Source of the DNA: Clostridiales bacterium
Lineage (GTDB): Bacteria; Bacillota; Clostridia; Oscillospirales; Acutalibacteraceae
NCBI GenBank assembly: GCA_020860025.1
Contig: JAJBVC010000208.1
Location: 1-9,217 of the forward strand
DNA: 9,217 nt
Direction: 5' to 3'
Shown: positions 1-6,865 of the stretch, piece by piece
Layout of the letters: each line of letters starts with the position of its first letter
How positions within the stretch are numbered: the stretch's first letter is position 1
Notes under the pieces: generated by a model
The model's input: the letters and a program-made list of their open reading frames with translations, nothing else
What the model was told of the DNA's origin: nothing
The model's database searches: none
Made by a program: the position numbers and the translations under genes

Positions 1-41
1 GTGTCCACCGGACACCCGCACCCTATAGAGGCGGGGACATC
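1..41. repeat. GC-rich inverted repeats at the left window edge
   Basis: Two short inverted repeats lie side by side. GTGTCC-acc-GGACAC (1-15) is a perfect 6-bp stem with a 3-nt loop. CCCGC (about 16-20) pairs with GCGGG (about 32-36) around an AT-containing loop. The block is far richer in G+C than the AT-rich DNA that follows, and a short T-run (TTTT, about 43-46) comes after it. It could be a terminator for a gene to the left, or the end of a dispersed palindromic repeat cut by the window. The sequence alone does not decide. Frame 1 is open from base 1 to a TAG at 70-72, so a gene tail is not excluded. Confidence 0.4.
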
Positions 42-131
42 TTTTCAAATGTTATATTATTTTTTGGTATAGGTATATAAAATATCATTGGATTTACTTT
101 TATCTTATTGCAACAAATTATGCAACAAAAG

Positions 132-695
132 TTAAATTTCAATTCCAAGCTCCTGAATTTTATCTCTGACCTTGAGCCAGTCGCCGAAAGCAAGCTCTTT
201 ATTATTAGGATTACGCAAAATTGCGGCAGGGTGGTACGTACCCATAAAAAGCGTACCGTTTTTGTCAATAAATTCGCCGTGTTGTTTCGTTACTTTAAAA
301 TCTTTGTCAATAAGTCTTTGCGCTGAAATTCTGCCGACGCACACCACAATCTTAGGATTTATAATTTTAAACTGCTTTCTCAGCCAGTTAATGCACATAT
401 CCTGCTCTTCAGGCTTCGGGTCACGGTTTTTTGGCGGTCGGCACTTTACCATATTTGCAATATACACATTTTTATCTCTTGAAAGGTCGATGCTTGCGAG
501 AAATTTGTCAAGAAGCTGGCCCGACCTGCCAACAAAAGGCTCGCCCTGCAAATCCTCTTTTTCGCCGGGACCTTCGCCGATAAGCATAATGTCGGCGTCT
601 TTTTTTCCTATTCCGAAAACAAGATTGGTTCGCTCCCTGCAAAGCTCGCAGGCAGTACAGTTTTTACATTTATTTTCAAGCTCGTCTAACGTCAT
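132..695 (-). CDS. Family 4 (iron-sulfur) uracil-DNA glycosylase
   Basis: Removes uracil from DNA at the start of base excision repair, after cytosine deamination or dUTP incorporation. The 187-residue protein is the usual size for the [4Fe-4S] family 4 enzymes. Visible motifs: C13-x2-C16 near the N-terminus with C85 (NMVKCRPP) and C101, the four expected cluster ligands; GEGPGEKED at 40-48, the family's first active-site motif; GRSG at 56-59; and YHPAAIL at 154-160 with the conserved histidine H155. An additional cysteine, C19, follows the first pair. The ATG at 695 is preceded by GGTGAT (702-707) at normal spacing. The gene stands alone, divergent from pduL, with its own predicted promoter very close to the start codon. 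No clear terminator follows its stop. Family assignment is confident; the exact substrate range is not visible. Confidence 0.93.
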   Translation of the reverse strand: MTLDELENKCKNCTACELCRERTNLVFGIGKKDADIMLIGEGPGEKEDLQGEPFVGRSGQLLDKFLASIDLSRDKNVYIANMVKCRPPKNRDPKPEEQDMCINWLRKQFKIINPKIVVCVGRISAQRLIDKDFKVTKQHGEFIDKNGTLFMGTYHPAAILRNPNNKELAFGDWLKVRDKIQELGIEI

Positions 696-713
696 TTTTT
701 CATCACCGTAAGC

Positions 714-742
714 ATTATAACAAATTTACTGTTGAAAAACAA
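714..742 (-). promoter_or_regulatory. Predicted promoter of the uracil-DNA glycosylase gene
   Basis: On the minus strand, TTGTTT (737-742) lies 17 nt from a perfect TATAAT (714-719). The implied start point, near 707, leaves a leader of only about 12 nt that includes the GGTGAT ribosome binding site. The -10 box is ideal; the -35 box matches consensus at only three of six positions. Confidence 0.55.
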
Positions 743-760
743 CAAATAATGGTTTAAAAT
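732..760 (+). promoter_or_regulatory. Predicted promoter of pduL
   Basis: TTGAAA (732-737) and TAAAAT (755-760) are separated by 17 nt, a sigma-A type arrangement. The implied start point near 767 gives a leader of about 36 nt. The -35 box touches the -35 box of the divergent promoter, and both lie on a small palindrome, TGTTG-AAAAA-CAACA (730-744), which could be an operator. Confidence 0.55.
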
Positions 761-802
761 ATACCTCACAGTACATATTTTAATTTTAAGGAGAAGTTTT
801 TT

Positions 803-1378
803 ATGGAAAATAAAGTTTTGGTTGAAATTTCAGCAAGACACGTTCACGTTTCGCAGCAGGATTTGGAAACGCTGTTCGGCAAGGGTTATGAGCTTACCGT
901 TAAAAAGGAGCTGTCCCAGCCCGGTCAGTATGCCTGCAATGAAAGAGTTAAGGTAATCGGCACTAAGGGCGAATTTCCGTCAGTTTCGATTCTTGGCCCC
1001 GTTCGCAAGGAAACACAGGTTGAGTTGTCGCTCACTGACGCTCGTTCAATCGGAGTTACCGCTCCTGTTCGTGAAAGCGGCGACCTTGACGGTTCAGGCT
1101 CTTGCAAGCTTGTCGGCCCACAGGGTGAAATCGAAATTGAAAAGGGCGTTATCGCAGCAAAAAGACATATTCATGCAACTACAGCCGACGCTGAAAAAAT
1201 GGGTCTTAAAAACGGTGAAATCGTAAGCGTTGAAATTCCGACGTCTAACGGCAGAAACCTTACGTTCGGCGATGTTGTTGTTCGTGTTTCGGACAGTTAT
1301 GCGCTTGCAATGCATATTGATACTGACGAGGCAAATGCGGCAGGCATGGCACCAAACACCATTGGCATAATTAAATAA
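803..1378 (+). CDS. pduL: PduL-type phosphate acyltransferase (phosphotransacylase)
   Basis: Interconverts acyl-CoA plus phosphate with acyl phosphate plus CoA. In propanediol microcompartments the substrate is propanoyl-CoA; in many Clostridia without a classical Pta, PduL probably makes acetyl phosphate for acetate kinase. The 191-residue protein contains the two PduL halves. Metal-binding histidine motifs are ARHVHVS (H13, H15) and AKRHIHAT (H122, H124), followed by AMHIDTDEANAAG with H171 near the C-terminus. The N-terminus goes straight into the catalytic domain with no amphipathic extension of the kind that targets PduL to a microcompartment, and no shell or diol dehydratase gene is nearby. 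This suggests a free cytosolic enzyme. The ATG is preceded by AAGGAGAAG (788-796). It appears to be monocistronic; ppdK converges on it from the right. Confidence 0.93.
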   Translation: MENKVLVEISARHVHVSQQDLETLFGKGYELTVKKELSQPGQYACNERVKVIGTKGEFPSVSILGPVRKETQVELSLTDARSIGVTAPVRESGDLDGSGSCKLVGPQGEIEIEKGVIAAKRHIHATTADAEKMGLKNGEIVSVEIPTSNGRNLTFGDVVVRVSDSYALAMHIDTDEANAAGMAPNTIGIIK

Positions 1379-1404
1379 TTAACAGTATATATTACGCTAT
1401 AAAA

Positions 1405-1433
1405 GGCACTGTGAACTTTCCGCTCACAGTGCC
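1405..1433. terminator. Hairpin between pduL and ppdK, first of two
   Basis: GGCACTGTGA (1405-1414) pairs perfectly with TCACAGTGCC (1424-1433) around a 9-nt loop. Read on the minus strand, the stem is followed by TTTT (complement of the AAAA at 1401-1404), so it works best as a ppdK terminator. On the plus strand there is no T-run after it. Confidence 0.6.
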
Positions 1434-1448
1434 TCAAGTCTGTAGAAA

Positions 1449-1476
1449 AACCCTGTTTTCAATTGAAAACAGGGTT
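1449..1476. terminator. Perfect palindromic terminator at the ppdK 3' end
   Basis: Perfect palindrome: AACCCTGTTTTC (1449-1460) and GAAAACAGGGTT (1465-1476) flank AATT. On the minus strand the GGG of the stem runs into TTTTT (complement of 1446-1450), a good intrinsic terminator about 30 nt after the ppdK stop. On the plus strand the tail is TTAATTT, weaker but usable for pduL, so it is probably bidirectional. Confidence 0.75.
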
Positions 1477-1508
1477 AATTTCATCGTTAAACCGAAATTT
1501 AAACTTAA

Positions 1509-4139
1509 TTATTTCTTGTCTGCGATAGCAGCCTGAGCGGCAGCAAGACGAGCAATCGGTACTCTGAACGGAGAGCATGATACATAATCAAGTCCGATCT
1601 TATGGCAAAATTCAACAGATGAAGGATCGCCGCCGTGCTCACCGCAGATACCGCAGTGAAGTTCAGGACGTGTAGCCTTACCGTTTTTAACAGCCATCTT
1701 CATAAGAGCGCCTACGCCAACCTGGTCAAGCTTTGCAAACGGGTCGTTTTCAAAAATCTTTGCGTCATAATAAGCGTCAAGGAACTTGCCGGCATCGTCA
1801 CGGCTGAAGCCGTATGTCATCTGAGTAAGGTCGTTTGTACCGAAGCAGAAGAATTCAGCTTCCTTAGCAATTTCATCAGCCGTAAGAGCGGCACGAGGAA
1901 TTTCAATCATAGTACCAACCTGATACTTCATTTGAACGCCTGCTGCTTCAATTTCAGCGTCAGCAGTTTCAACAACAATGTCCTTAACATACTTAAGCTC
2001 TTTTGCATCGCAAGCAAGCGGAATCATAATTTCAGGAGCAACTGTCCAGTCCGGATGAGCCTTTTGAACATTGATAGCCGCACGGATAACAGCCTTTGTC
2101 TGCATCTTTGCAATTTCAGGATAAGTAACAGCAAGACGAAGTCCACGGTGACCCATCATCGGGTTAAACTCGTGAAGAGATGCAATAAGCGTTTTAATAT
2201 CTTCAACCGACTTGCCCTGTGCATCAGCTAACTTTTTAATATCATCTTCCTCAGTAGGAACAAACTCGTGAAGAGGAGGATCAAGGAAACGGATTGTTAC
2301 AGGACATCCCTCAAGTGCTTCATAAAGAGCCTCAAAGTCACCCTGCTGATAAGGAAGAATCTTTTCAAGAGCAGCTTCTCTTTCCTCAACAGTATCCGAA
2401 CAAATCATTTCACGGAAAGCTGCAATTCTGTCCTCTTCAAAGAACATATGCTCTGTACGGCAAAGACCGATACCCTCTGCGCCAAGCTCACGAGCCTTTT
2501 TAGCGTCAGCCGGTGTGTCTGCATTTGTACGAACCTTGAGAGTTCTGTATTTATCAGCCCAGCCCATAATTCTGCCGAATGTACCTGCTATTGTAGCGTC
2601 AACAGTCGGGATAATGCCGTCATAAATATTACCTGTGGAACCGTCGATTGAAATGAAGTCGCCCTCGTGATACTCTTTTCCTGAAAGAGTGAATTTCTTA
2701 TTAGCCTCGTCCATAGCGATTTCTGAGCATCCCGATACACAGCAAGTACCCATACCACGAGCAACTACGGCAGCGTGAGACGTCATACCGCCACGAACTG
2801 TAAGTATACCCTGTGAAGCCTTCATACCTGTAATATCTTCAGGTGATGTTTCGAGACGAACAAGAACAACCTTTTCACCCTTAGCGTTCCAAGCCTCTGC
2901 ATCATCGGCAGTGAAAACAATTTTACCGCAGGCAGCACCCGGTGAAGCACCAAGACCCTTGCCGGCAGGAGTTGCATTTTTAAGAGCTTCAGCGTCAAAC
3001 TGAGGATGAAGCAATGTATCAAGGTTACGTGGGTCAATCATAGCAACCGCTTCTTCTTCGGTTCTCATACCCTCGTCAACCAAATCGCAGGCAATCTGAA
3101 GAGCAGCCTGTGCTGTTCTCTTACCGTTACGTGTCTGAAGCATATAAAGCTTGCCGTGTTCAACGGTAAATTCCATATCCTGCATATCTCTGTAATGCTT
3201 TTCAAGAGTTTCGCATACTTTTGTAAATTCAGCAAAAGCCTCAGGGAACTTCTGCTCCATTTCGGTAATGTGCATAGGTGTACGAACACCTGCAACTACG
3301 TCCTCGCCCTGTGCATTAGTGAGGAATTCACCAAACAAACCTTTTTTACCTGTAGCAGGGTCACGAGTGAAAGCAACGCCTGTACCGCAGTCATCGCCCA
3401 TATTACCGAATGCCATTGACTGAACATTAACGGCGGTACCCCATGAATAAGGAATATCATTATCACGGCGATATACGTTTGCACGAGGGTTGTCCCAAGA
3501 ACGGAAAACGGCTTTGATAGCGCCCATAAGCTGCTCTTTAGGATCGGTTGGGAAATCTACGCCAATCTTTGCCTTGTATTCATCCTTGAACTGGTATGCA
3601 AGCTCTTTAAGGTCGTCAGCGTCAAGCTCAACGTCCTGAGTAACGCCTTTCTTAGCTTTCATTTCGTCGATAAGCTCTTCAAAATACTTTTTGCCGACTT
3701 CCATAACTACATCTGAATACATCTGAATAAATCTTCTGTAGCAGTCCCAAGCCCATCTTGGATTGCCTGATTTTTCGGCGATTGCGTTTACAACATCTTC
3801 ATTAAGACCGAGGTTAAGAATTGTGTCCATCATGCCGGGCATAGAAGCTCTTGCACCCGAACGAACAGAAACGAGAAGCGGATTTTCCTTGTCGCCGAAC
3901 TTTTTGCCGGTGATTTCTTCCATCTTAATGATGTACTCGTTAATTTCCGCCATAATGTCGTCGTTAATTTCACGGCCGTCTTCATAATACTGTGTGCAAG
4001 CTTCTGTTGTGATAGTGAAGCCCTGGGGTACGGGAAGTCCGATGTTTGTCATCTCAGCAAGGTTAGCGCCCTTACCGCCGAGAAGCTCTCTCATATCGGC
4101 ATTTCCCTCTGAGAAAAGGTAGCAATACTTTTTTGCCAT
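1509..4139 (-). CDS. ppdK: Pyruvate, phosphate dikinase
   Basis: Interconverts PEP, AMP and PPi with pyruvate, ATP and Pi in the cytosol. In anaerobes it serves PPi-driven glycolysis or PEP formation. The 876-residue length is full size for the bacterial enzyme. Domain order: N-terminal nucleotide-binding domain (GGKGANLAEM at 21-30); central phosphohistidine domain with GGMTSHAAVVARG at 450-462, where H455 is the phosphorylated histidine and T453/S454 are the neighbouring residues; C-terminal PEP/pyruvate TIM barrel from about 540, with R561, R617 and E746. LHCGICGEHGG holds C832, equivalent to the general acid cysteine of the C. symbiosum enzyme. All catalytic residues are present. The ATG at 4139 is preceded by AGGAGGT (4149-4155). 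Length and PPDK-type motifs exclude PEP synthase and PTS enzyme I. It is apparently monocistronic, divergent from glmU and convergent with pduL. No PPDK regulatory kinase gene is seen here. Confidence 0.98.
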   Translation of the reverse strand: MAKKYCYLFSEGNADMRELLGGKGANLAEMTNIGLPVPQGFTITTEACTQYYEDGREINDDIMAEINEYIIKMEEITGKKFGDKENPLLVSVRSGARASMPGMMDTILNLGLNEDVVNAIAEKSGNPRWAWDCYRRFIQMYSDVVMEVGKKYFEELIDEMKAKKGVTQDVELDADDLKELAYQFKDEYKAKIGVDFPTDPKEQLMGAIKAVFRSWDNPRANVYRRDNDIPYSWGTAVNVQSMAFGNMGDDCGTGVAFTRDPATGKKGLFGEFLTNAQGEDVVAGVRTPMHITEMEQKFPEAFAEFTKVCETLEKHYRDMQDMEFTVEHGKLYMLQTRNGKRTAQAALQIACDLVDEGMRTEEEAVAMIDPRNLDTLLHPQFDAEALKNATPAGKGLGASPGAACGKIVFTADDAEAWNAKGEKVVLVRLETSPEDITGMKASQGILTVRGGMTSHAAVVARGMGTCCVSGCSEIAMDEANKKFTLSGKEYHEGDFISIDGSTGNIYDGIIPTVDATIAGTFGRIMGWADKYRTLKVRTNADTPADAKKARELGAEGIGLCRTEHMFFEEDRIAAFREMICSDTVEEREAALEKILPYQQGDFEALYEALEGCPVTIRFLDPPLHEFVPTEEDDIKKLADAQGKSVEDIKTLIASLHEFNPMMGHRGLRLAVTYPEIAKMQTKAVIRAAINVQKAHPDWTVAPEIMIPLACDAKELKYVKDIVVETADAEIEAAGVQMKYQVGTMIEIPRAALTADEIAKEAEFFCFGTNDLTQMTYGFSRDDAGKFLDAYYDAKIFENDPFAKLDQVGVGALMKMAVKNGKATRPELHCGICGEHGGDPSSVEFCHKIGLDYVSCSPFRVPIARLAAAQAAIADKK

Positions 4140-4208
4140 AGTGAGAATACCTCCTAATTAATTTACACTTTTAGTAGATTATACCGATTTACAGTATAAT
4201 GCTATAGA

Positions 4209-4237
4209 ATTATAACACACAAACACTTAAAATACAA
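4209..4237 (-). promoter_or_regulatory. Predicted promoter of ppdK
   Basis: On the minus strand there is an extended -10 element, TGTTATAAT (4209-4217), with TTGTAT (4232-4237) 17 nt upstream of the hexamer. This implies a leader of about 60 nt ending in the strong AGGAGGT site. Other TATAAT-like sequences at 4178-4183 and 4193-4198 lie closer to the gene but lack a good -35 box. Confidence 0.5.
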
Positions 4238-4276
4238 ACATTTTTTATTAAATTTTTACCTTTATTGCGATTTGCC

Positions 4277-4305
4277 TTGAAATTTATGTAAAAATGGTGC
4301 ATAAT
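4277..4305 (+). promoter_or_regulatory. Predicted promoter of the glmU operon
   Basis: TTGAAA (4277-4282) and CATAAT (4300-4305) are separated by 17 nt. The implied start near 4312 gives a leader of about 50 nt that ends in CGGAGGA (about 4348-4354) ahead of the glmU ATG. It does not overlap the divergent ppdK promoter, so the two genes can be controlled separately. Confidence 0.5.
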
Positions 4306-4360
4306 TGTTGAAAAGATACAAGTTACTATTTTATTTCTTTTTTCTTTCGGAGGAATATTT

Positions 4361-5749
4361 ATGAAATGCGCTATTATTCTTGCGGGCGGCAAGGGCACAA
4401 GAATGAAAACGGACAGCCCAAAGGTTATGTGCGAGGTGCTTTTTAAGCCTATGCTCGGATATGTTGTAGACACTGTAAAGGAAGCAGGCGTTGAAAAAAT
4501 CTGCGTTATTACAGGCTACAAAAACGAGATAGTCGAAGATTATCTTAAAGACCTTGATGAAAATATTGAATGTGCATTGCAAAAGCCTCAGCTCGGAACG
4601 GGTCACGCAGTTATGCAGGCTGACAAATTTATATCGGAGCATTTGGACGATGAGATACTGATTCTTTGCGGCGACGGGCCTCTTATGGACGCAGATACCG
4701 TCAACAAGGCTTACGATTACCATATGTCAAACAAAAACGCAATTACGCTTATCAGCGCAGTTGTTGACGACACAAACGGAATAGGTCATATCAAGCGTGA
4801 CGAAAACGGAGTGCTTTTGCGTATTGTCGAGCATAAGGATGCAACCGATGAGGAAAAGAAAATCAGAGAATCAAATTCAGGCTGTTACTGGTTTAACGGA
4901 AGAGATTTGCAGTATGCTCTTTCAAAGATTACAAATCTAAACGCACAAAAAGAATTTTATCTTACCGACAGTCTTGAAATCTTAATTAAAGCCGGCAAAA
5001 ATGCAGGCGCATATACCGCCGAAAACAGCGAGGTTATTTTAGCCGCTAACGACAGACGTCAGCTTAATATTCTGAATACTGTAATGCGAAAAAATATTAA
5101 CGAGCGTCTTATGATTGACGGTGTTGATATTCCGTGTACAGACGGTGTAATTATCGGCAATAATGTTAAAATCGGCAGTTCAACCGTTATTATGCCGAAC
5201 ACGATTATTCTCGGCGATACCGTTATCGGCGAAAACTGCGTTATAGGCCCCAATACGTATATTGACAGCTCATCTGTCGGAGACAATGTTATTCTTGACA
5301 ACTGCAAAATTCTTGACAGCACCGTTGAGGATGAGGTTGACGCAGGGCCGTTTGTAAAGGTACGTGCAAATTCAACGCTTAAAAAAGGCGTTCATATCGG
5401 CAACTTTGTCGAGGTTAAAAATTCAGTGGTGGGCGAAGGCTCAAAGAGTGCGCATTTAACGTATATCGGCGACAGCGACGTCGGCAAAAACGTCAACTTC
5501 GGCTGCGGAACGGTTACCTGCAATTACGACGGAAAATATAAGAGCAGATGCACTATAGGCGACGGTGCGTTTATCGGCTGTAATACAAATCTGATTGCGC
5601 CCGTAAATGTAGGCGAAGAGGCGTATATTGCGGCAGGCTCAACGATTACGGATAATATTCCCGAAAAATCGTTGTCAATCGCAAGGGCTCGCCAAGTGAT
5701 AAAAGAAGGCTGGGTTGATGTAAAAAAGCCCTATAAGGAGAAGAAATAG
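4361..5749 (+). CDS. glmU: Bifunctional GlmU: GlcNAc-1-P uridyltransferase / GlcN-1-P acetyltransferase
   Basis: Makes UDP-N-acetylglucosamine, the precursor of peptidoglycan and wall polymers, by acetylating glucosamine-1-phosphate and then transferring UMP. The 462 residues match the usual size (E. coli about 456). The N-terminal Rossmann-like pyrophosphorylase domain (1-about 230) shows LAGGKGTRM at 7-15 with P20 and K21, QLGTGHA at 77-83 and CGDGPL at 103-108, where D105 is a metal ligand. After a linker helix (about 230-250), the left-handed beta-helix with hexapeptide repeats runs from about 262 to 432. KVRANSTL, SAHLTYIGD (H365, the probable acetyltransfer base) and CNYDGKYK mark the acetyltransferase site. 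The start is set by CGGAGGA just upstream. It is the first gene of a likely operon: its last codons carry the ribosome binding site of the next gene. The family's common neighbour prs is not next to it here. Confidence 0.97.
   Translation: MKCAIILAGGKGTRMKTDSPKVMCEVLFKPMLGYVVDTVKEAGVEKICVITGYKNEIVEDYLKDLDENIECALQKPQLGTGHAVMQADKFISEHLDDEILILCGDGPLMDADTVNKAYDYHMSNKNAITLISAVVDDTNGIGHIKRDENGVLLRIVEHKDATDEEKKIRESNSGCYWFNGRDLQYALSKITNLNAQKEFYLTDSLEILIKAGKNAGAYTAENSEVILAANDRRQLNILNTVMRKNINERLMIDGVDIPCTDGVIIGNNVKIGSSTVIMPNTIILGDTVIGENCVIGPNTYIDSSSVGDNVILDNCKILDSTVEDEVDAGPFVKVRANSTLKKGVHIGNFVEVKNSVVGEGSKSAHLTYIGDSDVGKNVNFGCGTVTCNYDGKYKSRCTIGDGAFIGCNTNLIAPVNVGEEAYIAAGSTITDNIPEKSLSIARARQVIKEGWVDVKKPYKEKK
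5735..5740 (+). promoter_or_regulatory. Ribosome binding site within the glmU 3' end, deciding a TTG start
   Basis: AAGGAG lies inside the last codons of glmU, 9 nt before a TTG at 5750-5752 that directly follows the glmU stop TAG (5747-5749). No ATG or GTG offers a better start; translation from TTG gives a complete lipoprotein signal peptide, which supports it. Spacing of zero between stop and start suggests translational coupling. Confidence 0.8.
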
Positions 5750-6598
5750 TTGAAAAAAATTTTATGTACTGTATTTGCGTGCGTGCTTTTTGTATGCTGT
5801 CTTACAGGGTGCAGTGATTCGGCTGACGTCAGTTCAACATCCGAAAGTACAACTACGACTACTACAACTACAACAACGACACGTACAACCGAAGATTTAA
5901 GCACGACGTTTAAAGAAGCTTCCACGGCTGAGGTTTACGACGCTTTGACTAAGGACAGCGACGGTGATTATCCGTATAAGCTTGCGTCATATACAACGTA
6001 TTATCAAACGTCGAACGAAACAAGAACCGTTAATATAAAGAATGCTGTCGAAAAGCTTAACAACATAAAAATTCCCGCCGGAAAAACATTTTCATTTAAT
6101 CAGACTGTCGGCAAACGAACTGTTCTTGCCGGATATGAAGAGACAAAGGTCGTTCAGGGTGATGAATTTGTTGACGGACTCGGCGGTGGAATCTGCCAGG
6201 TAAGCTCTACTATTTTCCAAGCGGCGCTTCGTGCCAATCTTAAAATTGTTGTCCGTGCCTGCCATTCGCTTGAAATCAGCTATGTCGATCTCGGCGGCGA
6301 CGCTACGGTGCAGTGGAATTCTCAGGATTTCCAATTTAAAAATGATACAGATTGCGATTTGCGTCTGAAGGTTACCGCCAAAGACGGTACTTTAACCTGC
6401 GCTATATATGCAAGTGAGGATTTGGATATAGGCGACGTTGACATTAAAATTACTAAAGACGGCTCAACGTATACGCTGACAAGAACGGTTGACGGCGTTG
6501 CAAATTATACCTGCACGAGTTCATACTCAAAGGCTAAAACAAGCACAACAACCACAACTAAAAAATCCTCCTCCAAAACTACTACAAAGAAAAATTAA
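5750..6598 (+). CDS. VanW-family lipoprotein with threonine-rich linkers
   Basis: Predicted membrane-anchored lipoprotein of 282 residues, outside the cytoplasm. Residues 1-20 form a signal peptide (MKK, then a hydrophobic core) ending in the lipobox LTGC, with C21 the lipidated cysteine. A Ser/Thr linker follows with eleven consecutive threonines (34-44). The VanW domain covers about 82-222: YYQTSNETRTVNIKNAVEKL, PAGKTFSFNQTVGKR, the signature GLGGGICQVSSTIFQAAL (143-160, with C149), CHSLEISY (H172) and the DATVQWNSQDFQFKN strand region. A short beta-rich segment follows, then a Lys/Thr/Ser tail (262-282). VanW was named from glycopeptide-resistance clusters, but its biochemical role is unknown and no other van gene is here, so resistance should not be inferred. 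Zero spacing after glmU suggests co-expression and a cell-envelope role. The gene ends before a bidirectional terminator. Confidence 0.88.
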   Translation: MKKILCTVFACVLFVCCLTGCSDSADVSSTSESTTTTTTTTTTTRTTEDLSTTFKEASTAEVYDALTKDSDGDYPYKLASYTTYYQTSNETRTVNIKNAVEKLNNIKIPAGKTFSFNQTVGKRTVLAGYEETKVVQGDEFVDGLGGGICQVSSTIFQAALRANLKIVVRACHSLEISYVDLGGDATVQWNSQDFQFKNDTDCDLRLKVTAKDGTLTCAIYASEDLDIGDVDIKITKDGSTYTLTRTVDGVANYTCTSSYSKAKTSTTTTTKKSSSKTTTKKN

Positions 6599-6662
6599 AC
6601 AAGCATAAATCATAAATATGGATATTGTTTAAAATTAAGAATGTCAAAAATTATTTAAAAGT

Positions 6663-6698
6663 AAAAGGGTCGGGAACTTGATGTTTCTCGACCCTTTT
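6663..6698. terminator. Bidirectional terminator between convergent operons
   Basis: AAAAGGGTCG (6663-6672) pairs with CGACCCTTTT (6689-6698). The inner GGAA/TTTCT bases can extend the stem with one wobble and one bulge. The plus-strand stem ends in TTTT and the minus-strand stem in TTTTACTTTT, so it can stop both the glmU operon and the glycosidase operon. Confidence 0.8.
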
Positions 6699-6780
6699 AG
6701 TGTGTAAAAAAGTTAAATACAGATTTCTACACACCGAAAATACCCCGACAACAGTCAGAATTAAGCATTTTAGGAAAAAT

Positions 6781-6838
6781 ATGGAGCGTCCATTACGAAT
6801 TGCTTTAGCAATTGTTTGAATACAAAATGTGTATTTTG
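6781..6838. repeat. Three small tandem inverted repeats in the intergenic gap
   Basis: Three separate short palindromes follow one another: ATGGA-gcg-TCCAT (6781-6793), AATTGC-ttta-GCAATT (6798-6813) and CAAAAT-gtgt-ATTTTG (6823-6838). They lie in the 3' untranslated part of the glucuronidase transcript. None has a T-run typical of a terminator. The rest of the gap between 6599 and 6865 is AT-rich with no convincing gene. Confidence 0.35.
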
Positions 6839-6865
6839 ATGATGTGATTATAAAGGCTTTATATA

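Noticed and set aside
109..129. Direct repeat TGCAACAAA (109-117 and 121-129) just after the glycosylase stop
   Set aside because: Only two short copies in AT-rich DNA; no array, and no terminator structure.
172..711. 179-residue plus-strand frame opposite the uracil-DNA glycosylase gene
   Set aside because: The opposite strand encodes a clear family 4 glycosylase with all its motifs. The plus-strand product is low-complexity and would start inside that gene.
1635..3419. Long plus-strand reading frames (up to 198 residues) opposite ppdK
   Set aside because: They are antisense shadows of a highly conserved, codon-biased gene. Their proteins are rich in Cys, Ser and Leu with no domain, and they lack convincing ribosome binding sites.
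4331..4723. 130-residue minus-strand frame opposite the start of glmU
   Set aside because: It overlaps the conserved glmU nucleotide-binding region and its promoter, and shows no recognisable domain.
5731..5925. Minus-strand frame with a long valine run
   Set aside because: The valine run is only the complement of the threonine codons in the VanW lipoprotein.
5750..6598. VanW gene as evidence of vancomycin resistance
   Set aside because: VanW domains are widespread in Firmicutes without resistance, and no vanA/B-type ligase, vanH, vanX or sensor genes are present.
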